NCBI GenBank assembly: GCA_030600625.1
Contig: JAUVLS010000089.1
Coordinates: 1-6,118 of the forward strand
Direction: 5' to 3'
From: Bacteroidales bacterium
GTDB taxonomy: Bacteria; Bacteroidota; Bacteroidia; Bacteroidales; UBA12077
Length of the DNA: 6,118 nucleotides
Below, in pieces: positions 1 to 6,118 of this stretch. The position numbers and the translations under genes were made by a program. The notes under the pieces are model-generated. The model was not told where the DNA came from. It searched no databases and saw only the letters and a program-made list of their open reading frames with translations. Positions within the stretch are counted from its first letter, which is position 1; each line of letters opens with the position of its first letter.

Positions 1-2756
1 TCATAAGTATGTCCGCTCTTTTCGTATACATCTTTAATTACAGGATACGCCTGTTTAGCAATAGCTTCTTCTTTACGTTTATATGTTTCTAAAACCAGTT
101 TATAAAGTTCTTCTGTTAATTCGTCTGCATTTTCCTTTAAGAATCTTTCTCCTGTAAATGGAGATTCTACAGAAAGTGTTCGTAATAATTCAAATTTGAA
201 TCCTTCAAAGTCTCCATTATCCTGATGTTCTGCTACAATACTCTCACATACATCCGACATCATGTTGGCAATATCAACACTTAACCGTTCTCCGTATAGA
301 GCATTTCGGCGTTTTCTGTAAATAACCTCACGCTGCGAATTCATTACATCATCGTATTCCAATAATCGTTTACGAATACCAAAGTTATTTTCTTCAACTT
401 TTTTCTGTGCTCGTTCAATCGACTTTGAAATCATTGAATGCTGAATAACCTCACCTTCCTTTAATCCAAGGCGATCCATAATTCCTGCAATTCTATCAGA
501 GCCAAATAAACGCATTAATTCATCTTCAAGAGAAGCAAAAAATTGTGATGATCCCGGATCGCCCTGACGTCCGGCACGACCACGTAACTGGCGGTCAACA
601 CGACGTGATTCATGGCGTTCGGTACCAACAATAGCTAAACCACCGGCATTCTTAACTTCTTGCGTAAGTTTAATATCTGTTCCACGACCAGCCATATTGG
701 TTGCAATGGTAACTGTTTCTGATTTACCAGCTTCAGCAACAATATCAGCTTCTCGTTGGTGTAGTTTAGCATTAAGTACATTATGTTTAATTCCTTTGAT
801 CTTAAGCATCCTGCTCAATAACTCCGAAATTTCAACAGAAGTTGTACCTACAAGAACAGGACGTCCGTTATTAATTAAGTCAGAAATTTCATTAGCAACA
901 GCATTATATTTTTCCCGCTTGGTTTTATATACTAAATCTTCTTCATCGTTTCGCACTATTGGCCTGTTTGTAGGAATAACCACAACATCCAGTTTATAAA
1001 TATCCCATAATTCTCCTGCTTCTGTTTCAGCCGTACCAGTCATACCCGAAAGTTTATGATACATTCTGAAATAGTTCTGCAATGTAATAGTTGCAAAGGT
1101 CTGTGTAGCTGCTTCAACTTTAACACGCTCCTTGGCTTCAATTGCCTGATGCAAACCATCTGAATATCTACGGCCTTCCATTATACGGCCTGTTTGTTCA
1201 TCAACAATTTTAACTTTATTATCCATTAAAACATATTCAACATCTTTTTCGAACAATGCGTATGCTTTAAGTAGCTGACTAACAGTGTGAACTCGCTCAG
1301 ATTTAATTGCATAATCCTGAAGCATTTTATCTTTTTTAGATAATTTTTCAGATTCTTTTAAATTAGACTTTTCAAGTTCAGCAATTTCAGAACCTATATC
1401 AGGTAAAATAAAGAATGTCGAATCATCAGATTTTGATGTGATAAGGTCAATACCTTTATCAGTCATCTCAATTGAGTTATGCTGTTCATCATTAATAAAG
1501 AAAAGATCATCGGTAACCTTATGCATGTTCTTGCTATTATCCTGCATATAGAAGTTTTCCGTTTTATGCATAAGAGACTTATTGCCTTCTTCGGATAATA
1601 ATTTTATTAATGCTTTACTCTTCGGTAATCCTTTATATGCCTGTAATAACAAAAATCCAGCCTTTTCATTATTATTATCGTTTAACTCTTTGCGTGACTC
1701 GGCTAAAACCTGGTTCATTAATTTTCGCTGAGCTTCAATCAATATTTCAACTTTGGGTTTTAGCTCATCAAACAACTGTATATCACCTTTTGGAATAGGT
1801 CCGGAAATAATTAAAGGTGTACGAGCATCGTCAATTAATACTGAGTCAACCTCATCGACAATCACATAATTATGTTTTCTTTGAACCAAATCATCCGGAT
1901 TGATTGCCATATTATCACGCAGGTAATCAAATCCAAATTCGTTATTTGTACCATATGTAACATCAGCAAGATATGCTTTTCGGCGCGATTCTGAGTTTGG
2001 CTCGTGTTTATCGATACAATCAACTGATAAACCATGAAATTGAAAAATTGGTCCCATCCATTCAGAGTCACGTTTTGCGAGATAATCATTAACAGTTACA
2101 ATATGAATACCGCGACCAGTCAATGCATTCAGAAATACCGGTAAAGTTGCAACCAATGTCTTACCTTCACCAGTAGCCATCTCCGCTATTCTTCCCTGAT
2201 GCAAAACAATACCCCCAATTAACTGAACATCATAATGAACCATTTCCCATTTTATTTCAGTTCCTCCTGCCAGCCAGGAATTATGATATTTTGCGATATC
2301 TCCGGATATTTCTATATTTTCATAAACTGCTGCTAAATTTCTATCAAAATCATTTGATGTAACTTCAATAATTTCATTCTCTTTAAACCGACGGGCTGTT
2401 TCTTTAACAATTGAAAAAACTGTTGGTAAAACATCATTCAACTTAACTTCAAGTTTATCGTCAACTATTTTTTCAATTTTATCTATTTCATCATAAATAT
2501 TTTCTTTTTCAAAAACATCTACATCATCACTTTCTGCTTTATCTTTAAGAGTTTTTATTTTCTCAGTTTCTTCTTTTATATAATTTTCGATTTCCCTTTT
2601 TACTTCTTTCGTTTTCAGGCGTAAATCATCGTTCGATAAAGGGACAATATTTTCATACTCCTCTTTTATTTTTTCAAGGGTTGGAGTAACTTCTTTTAGA
2701 TCTCTCTCTGATTTATTACCAAAAAATTTAGTTAAAACATTATTTATAAAACTCAT
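1..2756 (-). CDS. secA: Preprotein translocase ATPase SecA, 3' end beyond the window
   Basis: SecA is the ATP-driven motor that pushes unfolded preproteins through the SecYEG channel at the inner membrane. I translated 918 codons in one uninterrupted frame from the ATG at 2756; the gene runs off the left edge. Motifs in order: Walker A MATGEGKT (residues 193-200), [11 protein letters not shown] (220-230), Walker B DEVD (301-304) followed by [14 protein letters not shown], the preprotein-crosslinking-domain return segment [17 protein letters not shown] (518-534), SGMTGTA (570-576), [10 protein letters not shown] (686-695), the arginine-finger motif [15 protein letters not shown] (723-737) and LEYDDVMN (799-806) of the helical scaffold. 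Walker A lies about 90 residues later than in E. coli SecA because of a charged, Lys/Glu-rich N-terminal expansion (about residues 55-100). Bacteroidota SecA proteins are typically near 1,100 residues, so roughly the last 180, including any C-terminal metal-binding tail, are not seen. There is no Shine-Dalgarno sequence upstream. Identification is certain. Confidence 0.98.
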   Translation of the reverse strand, partial: MSFINNVLTKFFGNKSERDLKEVTPTLEKIKEEYENIVPLSNDDLRLKTKEVKREIENYIKEETEKIKTLKDKAESDDVDVFEKENIYDEIDKIEKIVDDKLEVKLNDVLPTVFSIVKETARRFKENEIIEVTSNDFDRNLAAVYENIEISGDIAKYHNSWLAGGTEIKWEMVHYDVQLIGGIVLHQGRIAEMATGEGKTLVATLPVFLNALTGRGIHIVTVNDYLAKRDSEWMGPIFQFHGLSVDCIDKHEPNSESRRKAYLADVTYGTNNEFGFDYLRDNMAINPDDLVQRKHNYVIVDEVDSVLIDDARTPLIISGPIPKGDIQLFDELKPKVEILIEAQRKLMNQVLAESRKELNDNNNEKAGFLLLQAYKGLPKSKALIKLLSEEGNKSLMHKTENFYMQDNSKNMHKVTDDLFFINDEQHNSIEMTDKGIDLITSKSDDSTFFILPDIGSEIAELEKSNLKESEKLSKKDKMLQDYAIKSERVHTVSQLLKAYALFEKDVEYVLMDNKVKIVDEQTGRIMEGRRYSDGLHQAIEAKERVKVEAATQTFATITLQNYFRMYHKLSGMTGTAETEAGELWDIYKLDVVVIPTNRPIVRNDEEDLVYKTKREKYNAVANEISDLINNGRPVLVGTTSVEISELLSRMLKIKGIKHNVLNAKLHQREADIVAEAGKSETVTIATNMAGRGTDIKLTQEVKNAGGLAIVGTERHESRRVDRQLRGRAGRQGDPGSSQFFASLEDELMRLFGSDRIAGIMDRLGLKEGEVIQHSMISKSIERAQKKVEENNFGIRKRLLEYDDVMNSQREVIYRKRRNALYGERLSVDIANMMSDVCESIVAEHQDNGDFEGFKFELLRTLSVESPFTGERFLKENADELTEELYKLVLETYKRKEEAIAKQAYPVIKDVYEKSGHTY

Positions 2757-2794
2757 TATTTATATCGTTTAAAATTTTAATTCAGATTAATCTA

Positions 2795-2802
2795 CAAATG
2801 TA
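2795..2802 (-). promoter_or_regulatory. Candidate -7 promoter element for secA
   Basis: On the minus strand this reads TACATTTG, an exact match to the Bacteroidota -7 consensus TAnnTTTG, 38 bp upstream of the secA ATG. It lies after the terminator of the ferritin gene, so secA appears to have its own promoter. I did not find a TTTG -33 box at the usual 19-21 bp spacing, which lowers confidence. The start of transcription would lie a few bases further toward secA. Confidence 0.5.
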
Positions 2803-2872
2803 ATATTTTACAAGAAAAAGTGTGCATGATTCAAATCAAAAAACATATTTAATTCATAAATAAACCAAAATG

Positions 2873-2898
2873 AAAAAGCCCCGATTTACGAGGCTTTT
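2873..2898 (-). terminator. Rho-independent terminator after the ferritin gene
   Basis: Read on the minus strand, AAAAGCC pairs perfectly with GGCTTTT. A 1x1 mismatch and two further G-C pairs follow, closing a five-base loop (TAAAT). The right arm runs directly into TTTTTCATTTT, the U-rich tail expected of an intrinsic terminator. The hairpin begins 26 bp after the ferritin stop codon and precedes the secA promoter, so it should separate the two transcripts. There is no convergent gene on the plus strand. Confidence 0.8.
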
Positions 2899-2924
2899 CT
2901 ATATCACAAATTTCGAATTTCCTC

Positions 2925-3419
2925 TTATTCTCCAGATTCTCTTATACTCATAATATCACGATCGAACATATACATGTTTTTATCACCCAATAAATTTAGC
3001 TTATCGATAATATTTTGAACAGATGATTCTTCCTCGATTTGTTCCGTTACAAACCATTGAATCCAGTTATGAGTTGCGTAATCATTTTCTTTTATAACAA
3101 GAGCAACGATATCATTAATAGACCCGGAAATATATTGCTCATGTTCAAGAACCTGATTAAATAATTTTTTAATACCTTCAAATTTTGCGGGTGGTTGTTC
3201 AAATGCCGGAACAATTGCATGTCCGCCACGTTCATTAATAAAATGAACGAACTTCATCATATGCATTAATTCCTCTTCGGCCTGGGCAAATAACCATTTT
3301 GCAATTCCTGCATAACCTTCTGTATCAGCCCAGGAAGCCATTGCTAAGTATAAATTAGAAGAGTATCCTTCTTTTACAATTTGTTCATTTAAAATCTTTT
3401 CAACTGTCTTTGTTAACAT
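2925..3419 (-). CDS. ftnA: Bacterial non-haem ferritin (FtnA type)
   Basis: This 164-residue four-helix-bundle protein should form the 24-subunit cytoplasmic iron-storage shell, oxidising Fe(II) and depositing it as a ferric mineral. The sequence aligns with E. coli FtnA from my recollection without a gap up to about residue 145. It keeps the ferroxidase ligands E17, E50, H53, E94, Q127 and E130, the third-site residues E49, E126 and E129, and the conserved Y24 and W122. There is no haem-ligand methionine placement typical of bacterioferritin and no Dps-like length, so ferritin proper is the best call. The ATG at 3419 gives the family's usual N-terminus; upstream is A-rich with no Shine-Dalgarno sequence. 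The gene sits 67 bp after dnaX on the same strand and is followed by a hairpin terminator. A 19-bp palindrome lies upstream and might be an operator. I found no convincing promoter for this gene alone, so readthrough from dnaX is possible. Confidence 0.96.
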   Translation of the reverse strand: MLTKTVEKILNEQIVKEGYSSNLYLAMASWADTEGYAGIAKWLFAQAEEELMHMMKFVHFINERGGHAIVPAFEQPPAKFEGIKKLFNQVLEHEQYISGSINDIVALVIKENDYATHNWIQWFVTEQIEEESSVQNIIDKLNLLGDKNMYMFDRDIMSIRESGE

Positions 3420-3452
3420 AATATTTTTTGTTTTAGTTAATTATCAGGTTCA

Positions 3453-3471
3453 TTCTTATTACAAATAAGAA
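3453..3471. promoter_or_regulatory. 19-bp palindrome upstream of the ferritin gene
   Basis: TTCTTATT and AATAAGAA form a perfect 8-bp inverted repeat around a three-base centre (ACA on the plus strand). It lies between the dnaX stop and the ferritin start, ending 33 bp upstream of the ferritin ATG. Length and AT-richness resemble operators of Fur/PerR-family iron and peroxide sensors, which commonly control ferritin genes, but it does not match a specific consensus I can name. As a hairpin it lacks a following T run on the minus strand, so it is a poor intrinsic terminator for dnaX. A regulatory role is inference only. Confidence 0.35.
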
Positions 3472-3486
3472 CTATAATTTGTTCAA

Positions 3487-5205
3487 TCATTCTAAATCTA
3501 AATTAAACTCCTGCTTTAATTTATTTAGATCTTCATTTTTAGAAAGCATGTGTTTGAACTTATCTTCAGATGTATACAATTTATTATTTTTCTCTTCCAA
3601 ATCAGTAATGACTAATTTTAAATCAATAGTCGAATTTTTCAATTCTGTTTTTAAAAAAGATAGCAATTCATTACGAATTTCATTAATTTTTTCCTTTTGT
3701 AAATTATTATCAATTAAAAAGCTGACAACATGATTTTCTTCTAATTTAGGATCTTTGGAAGTTAAAGTGTTAAATATTCTGGGTTTATCTCCTATCTTAT
3801 CCGAGAATTGATGCCATTTGTCTATAAGATCTTTTTCGGTAAAATCATTATTAAAATTCTCATTTAATTTTTCACTTTCTTCTGTAGGCTCAGGCTCCTC
3901 AACAATATTGGATTTGGAAGTTTGGTCTAATTTCTCTTTTATTGAAAAAGTAGAAAAAGATTTAGGTTTATTAACAATTACAGGCTTTACCTTTTTCTCC
4001 TCGGGCTTCTTTTCTTCTGTTGCTTGTTCAATATTTTTCTCTACAATATCCTTATTAGTTTTTGTTTTAACTGTATCTTCTTTTAAATCTAATTGATTAA
4101 AGTTTTTTTTTTCGGAAGTAATATTACACAACTCAATTAGGCTTAGTTCAACATGCAAACGTTTATTTTTACTTAATCGATATGAAACATCGCATTTGTT
4201 GGATATTTCAAGCGTGGAAAATAAAAATTCAGGAGTACAGATTTTTGTTTGTTCTTTATATCGTTCACGGATATTTGCTCCTACTTCAAGAAGCTGTATA
4301 GTCACTTCATCACGACAAACAAGCAAATTCCTTAAATGCTCGCTTAAACCATTTATAAAATGATGTGCATCAAATCCTTTTTCTATAATTTCATTAAAAA
4401 TCAATAGTGTTTCTGAAATACCGTTTTTCAGGAAAGCATCAGTTACTTTAAAATAATAATCGTAATCAAGAACATTAAGATTCTCAATAACACTTTGATA
4501 TGTAATATTATTACCAGAGAAACTAACCACCTGATCGAAAATTGATAATGCATCACGCATTGCTCCATCAGCTTTCTGAGCAATTATGTTCAATGCATCA
4601 AGCTCATAAGTTATATTTTCATTTTTAGCTATATATTCGAGATAATCAACAGTATCGTCAACCTTTATTCTATTAAAATCAAAAATCTGACATCTCGATA
4701 AAATGGTAGGGATAATTTTATGTTTTTCAGTTGTAGCTAAAATAAATATTGCATGAGCTGGTGGTTCCTCCAGTGTTTTAAGAAAAGCATTAAATGCCTG
4801 TGATGATAACATATGAACCTCATCAATAATATATATACTATATTTCCCAACTTGAGGCGGTATTCTGACTTGTTCTATAAGATTTCGAATATCCTCCACT
4901 GAGTTATTCGATGCTGCATCCAACTCATGAATATTGTATGATCTGTTTTGACTAAAAGATTCACATGACTCACAATTATTACAAGGTTCAACATTTTCGT
5001 CAAGATTTTTACAGTTTATTGTTTTTGCAAATATTCTGGCACAAGTAGTTTTCCCAACTCCTCTTGGTCCACAAAATAAATAAGCCTGAGCAAGATGATT
5101 ATTCTTTATGGCGTTCTTTAACGTGGTTGTAATTGAAGTTTGTCCAACAACAGATTGAAATGTTGACGGCCTGTATTTTCGTGCAGAAACAATAAAATTT
5201 TCCAT
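3487..5205 (-). CDS. dnaX: DNA polymerase III subunit gamma/tau (clamp loader)
   Basis: DnaX is the ATPase core of the clamp loader, which opens and places the beta sliding clamp on primed DNA; the tau form also links the loader to polymerase and helicase. The 572-residue product shows the AAA+ module: Walker A GPRGVGKT (46-53), a zinc knuckle with C65, C75, C78 and C81, Walker B DEVH (128-131), sensor 1 ATT (157-159), the SRC arginine-finger motif (170-172) and sensor 2 GAMRDAL (214-220). The oligomerisation domain III follows to about residue 362. A Lys/Glu-rich linker (about 363-450) leads to a C-terminal domain (about 455-572) ending NKLKQEFNLDLE, a style of ending I associate with Bacteroidota DnaX. 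The ATG at 5205 gives the canonical start close to ARKYRP. A ten-A run at codons 365-368 is a likely slippage site producing a gamma form. There is no Shine-Dalgarno sequence. The gene is divergent from rpsF. Confidence 0.98.
   Translation of the reverse strand: MENFIVSARKYRPSTFQSVVGQTSITTTLKNAIKNNHLAQAYLFCGPRGVGKTTCARIFAKTINCKNLDENVEPCNNCESCESFSQNRSYNIHELDAASNNSVEDIRNLIEQVRIPPQVGKYSIYIIDEVHMLSSQAFNAFLKTLEEPPAHAIFILATTEKHKIIPTILSRCQIFDFNRIKVDDTVDYLEYIAKNENITYELDALNIIAQKADGAMRDALSIFDQVVSFSGNNITYQSVIENLNVLDYDYYFKVTDAFLKNGISETLLIFNEIIEKGFDAHHFINGLSEHLRNLLVCRDEVTIQLLEVGANIRERYKEQTKICTPEFLFSTLEISNKCDVSYRLSKNKRLHVELSLIELCNITSEKKNFNQLDLKEDTVKTKTNKDIVEKNIEQATEEKKPEEKKVKPVIVNKPKSFSTFSIKEKLDQTSKSNIVEEPEPTEESEKLNENFNNDFTEKDLIDKWHQFSDKIGDKPRIFNTLTSKDPKLEENHVVSFLIDNNLQKEKINEIRNELLSFLKTELKNSTIDLKLVITDLEEKNNKLYTSEDKFKHMLSKNEDLNKLKQEFNLDLE
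4097..4113 (-). other. Candidate slippage/frameshift site in dnaX (gamma form)
   Basis: On the coding strand G is followed by ten A residues (4112-4103) and then C, read in frame as GAA AAA AAA AAC (codons 365-368). This contains the classic -1 heptamer A AAA AAC and is the longest homopolymer I see in the window. A -1 shift, or one extra A in the mRNA, gives K-K-K-L then TAA at 4099-4097, a 369-residue protein. A +1 shift, or one lost A, gives K-K-T-L-I-N then TAG at 4091-4089, a 372-residue protein. The run lies just after domain III, so either product would be a clean gamma subunit without the tau tail. Slippage on poly-A in Thermus dnaX and -1 frameshifting on A AAA AAG in E. coli dnaX are known precedents. 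I see no upstream Shine-Dalgarno-like stimulator and only a very weak AT hairpin downstream, which favours transcriptional slippage. Function here is inferred. Confidence 0.6.
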
Positions 5206-5233
5206 AAAGATTAATTAAATGTAAATTGAACTA

Positions 5234-5241
5234 CAAAGGTA
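5234..5241 (-). promoter_or_regulatory. Candidate -7 promoter element for dnaX
   Basis: The minus strand reads TACCTTTG, an exact TAnnTTTG match, 28 bp upstream of the dnaX ATG, which leaves a leader of roughly 20 bases. No TTTG -33 box is present at 19-21 bp; that position is occupied by part of the palindrome at 5259-5270. Confidence 0.6.
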
Positions 5242-5258
5242 AAAATTTTGAGTAATTT

Positions 5259-5270
5259 AGATTATAATCT
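5259..5270. repeat. 12-bp perfect palindrome upstream of dnaX
   Basis: AGATTATAATCT is its own reverse complement. It lies 17 bp upstream of the dnaX -7 element and so overlaps where a -33 box would sit. In AT-rich intergenic DNA such a palindrome can arise by chance; an operator role is possible but unsupported. Confidence 0.3.
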
Positions 5271-5353
5271 TTTAAAAAGCCTTATAATTTTTTATTCACA
5301 ATTTCTGTTCTGCAAATATTAAAACCTATTGAATTCATTTACTTGCAATTTGT

Positions 5354-5384
5354 TTTGTATTAAATAAAATTTATTTTAATTTTG
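5354..5384 (+). promoter_or_regulatory. Promoter of the rpsF-rpsR-rplI operon
   Basis: A TTTG -33 box (5354-5357) is separated by exactly 19 bp from TAATTTTG (5377-5384), a full match to the Bacteroidota promoter consensus TTTG-n19-21-TAnnTTTG. The -7 element is followed directly by GCGGCTC, a GC-rich stretch in otherwise AT-rich DNA at the start-site region. Such a discriminator would fit growth-rate or ppGpp control of a ribosomal protein operon, although that is inference. The 5' leader would be only about 30 bases, AT-rich and without a Shine-Dalgarno sequence. Confidence 0.8.
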
Positions 5385-5420
5385 CGGCTCGTTAATTAAT
5401 AAATAAAATTTTAAATTATG

Positions 5421-5765
5421 ATGAATCATTACGAAACCGTTTTCATTACAACTCCCGTTTTGTCTGAAAGTCAGATGAAGGAAGCGGTTAATAAATTCTT
5501 AGGAATTTTAAAAGATGGTGGTGCAGAAATAGACCACGAAGAAAATTGGGGATTAAAGAAATTAGCTTATCCTATTCAAAAAAAATCAACTGGATTTTAC
5601 TATTTAATTGAATTTAAAGCTGAAGGTGATGTTATCCAAAAACTTGAAACTGAATACAGGCGTGATGAAAGAATCATCCGTTTCTTAACATTCAAGATGG
5701 ATAAATACGCTGTTGCATACAGCATTAAGAAAAAAAGTAAAAAAGTAACTAAAGCGGAGGAATAA
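5421..5765 (+). CDS. rpsF: 30S ribosomal protein S6 (bS6)
   Basis: bS6 is a small alpha/beta protein that pairs with bS18 on the platform of the 30S subunit and binds the central domain of 16S rRNA. The 114-residue product starts MNHYETVF, the usual bS6 first strand. It continues with the strongly conserved [14 protein letters not shown] (41-54), [10 protein letters not shown] (56-65) and [13 protein letters not shown] (80-92). The last dozen residues are a Lys-rich tail ([12 protein letters not shown]), variable across the family. Two ATG codons are adjacent, at 5418 and 5421; I chose the second because homologues I recall begin M-N-x-YETVF, but the first would add only one Met. No Shine-Dalgarno precedes it, only AT-rich leader. 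It is the first gene of the operon, and its stop codon is three bases before the rpsR start. Confidence 0.97.
   Translation: MNHYETVFITTPVLSESQMKEAVNKFLGILKDGGAEIDHEENWGLKKLAYPIQKKSTGFYYLIEFKAEGDVIQKLETEYRRDERIIRFLTFKMDKYAVAYSIKKKSKKVTKAEE
5756..5760 (+). promoter_or_regulatory. Shine-Dalgarno site of rpsR
   Basis: GGAGG lies 8 bases before the rpsR ATG and overlaps the last codons of rpsF. It is notable because the other complete genes in the window lack such a site, and this phylum generally makes little use of them. Confidence 0.8.
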
Positions 5766-5768
5766 GCC

Positions 5769-6038
5769 ATGGCACAAAATCAATCAGAGATAAGATATCT
5801 AACACCCCCAACCGTAGAAATTAAGAAAAAGAAATACTGTCGTTTCAAAAAGAACAAGATTAAGTATATCGATTATAAAGATCCTGAATTCTTAAAGAAA
5901 TTTTTAAACGAACAAGGTAAAATTTTACCCAGAAGAATTACCGGAACATCTTTAAAGTATCAAAGAAAAGTTGCTAAAGCAATAAAAAGAGCGCGTCATT
6001 TAGCTTTATTGCCATATGTTACTGATATGTTAAAATAA
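5769..6038 (+). CDS. rpsR: 30S ribosomal protein S18 (bS18)
   Basis: bS18 binds the 30S platform as a heterodimer with bS6, close to the 3' end of 16S rRNA and the mRNA exit path. The 89-residue product has the family core: KKYCRF (21-26), [13 protein letters not shown] (34-46), the basic [19 protein letters not shown] (50-68), and the C-terminal helix [13 protein letters not shown] (72-84). A single Cys at residue 24 is seen where zinc-binding paralogues would have several, so a zinc ribbon is not supported. The ATG at 5769 is fixed by the GGAGG at 5756-5760. The gene follows rpsF by three bases with no ssb between them, unlike the Bacillus-type rpsF-ssb-rpsR order. It ends in tandem TAA stops and is 18 bases before rplI. 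Confidence 0.97.
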   Translation: MAQNQSEIRYLTPPTVEIKKKKYCRFKKNKIKYIDYKDPEFLKKFLNEQGKILPRRITGTSLKYQRKVAKAIKRARHLALLPYVTDMLK

Positions 6039-6044
6039 TAATAC

Positions 6045-6049
6045 GGAGG
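6045..6049 (+). promoter_or_regulatory. Shine-Dalgarno site of rplI
   Basis: GGAGG lies 7 bases before the rplI ATG in the short rpsR-rplI gap. With the rpsR site it makes two strong sites in a row in one operon. Confidence 0.8.
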
Positions 6050-6056
6050 ATATAAA

Positions 6057-6118
6057 ATGGAAGTCATTTTAAAACAAGATATACAAGACATTGGTCATAA
6101 AAACGATATTGTAACTGT
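6057..6118 (+). CDS. rplI: 50S ribosomal protein L9 (bL9), 5' end only
   Basis: Only 20 codons and two bases are present before the window ends. They read MEVILKQDIQDIGHKNDIVT, which matches the very conserved bL9 N-terminus (M-x-VIL-x-D-x-x-x-LG-x-x-G/N-D-x-V-x-V). bL9 binds 23S rRNA at the base of the L1 stalk and helps keep reading frame. The start is set by the GGAGG 7 bases upstream, and its place after rpsR is the standard gene order. The rest of the protein cannot be assessed. Confidence 0.93.
   Translation, partial: MEVILKQDIQDIGHKNDIVT

Noticed and set aside
697..999. Open frame of 100 codons on the plus strand
   Set aside because: It lies entirely within secA on the opposite strand, where the SecA frame carries conserved motifs without interruption, and its translation resembles no family I know.
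1610..1798. Open frame of 62 codons on the plus strand
   Set aside because: Antisense to the coding part of secA, with no ribosome-binding site or recognisable product.
1862..2089. Open frame of 75 codons on the minus strand
   Set aside because: It overlaps secA in a different frame; the secA frame there encodes the motifs [11 protein letters not shown] and [12 protein letters not shown], so this is a shadow.
3453..3471. Intrinsic terminator of dnaX
   Set aside because: The hairpin is AT-rich with one G-C pair per stem and is followed on the minus strand by TGAACCTG rather than a T run, so termination is not supported; it is listed as a possible operator instead.
3479..4096. Two open frames on the plus strand (3479-3733 and 3818-4096)
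   Set aside because: Both are antisense to dnaX. Their Ser/Phe-rich translations are what Lys/Glu-rich DnaX codons give when read backwards.
5206..5417. Small gene or RNA gene in the divergent dnaX-rpsF region
   Set aside because: The 212 bp are accounted for by two promoters and AT-rich spacer. I see no start codon with a usable frame and no stable RNA fold.
5578..5585. Run of eight A residues in rpsF as a second slippage site
   Set aside because: It is shorter than the dnaX run and falls in the middle of the conserved S6 core, so a shifted product would be a broken protein. It is better explained by Lys codons in an AT-rich genome.

Overview
This window looks like ordinary core chromosome from a low-GC member of the Bacteroidota (Bacteroidetes). 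Four things point there. The promoters carry the group's TAnnTTTG -7 element, and one has a TTTG -33 box at 19 bp. The genes on the minus strand and rpsF have no Shine-Dalgarno sequence. SecA has a long N-terminal expansion. The rpsF-rpsR-rplI cluster has no ssb between rpsF and rpsR. I see no mobile element, CRISPR array, tRNA, rRNA or obviously transferred gene.

Layout: positions 1-5205 are read leftward as dnaX, then a ferritin gene, then secA, whose 3' end lies outside the window. dnaX encodes the clamp-loader subunit of DNA polymerase III. The ferritin is a FtnA-type iron store with a complete ferroxidase centre and is followed by its own hairpin terminator. secA encodes the Sec translocase motor and has its own candidate -7 element after that terminator. 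A divergent 5206-5417 intergenic region holds the dnaX and rpsF promoters back to back. From 5418 to the end the window is read rightward as rpsF, rpsR and the first 20 codons of rplI, a ribosomal protein operon. rpsR and rplI have clear GGAGG ribosome-binding sites, unlike the other genes.

The genes do not form one pathway. They serve replication, iron storage, secretion and translation, and the only clear operon is rpsF-rpsR-rplI. dnaX and the ferritin gene are 67 bp apart and might share a transcript.

The most interesting observation is inside dnaX. A run of ten A residues, containing the heptamer A AAA AAC in frame, lies exactly at the junction between the clamp-loader domains and the tau-specific tail. 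Slipping into either alternative frame gives a stop codon within two to five codons. This is the arrangement expected if the gene makes a short gamma form of about 369-372 residues as well as the 572-residue tau form, by transcriptional slippage or ribosomal frameshifting. I found no undescribed multi-gene system.
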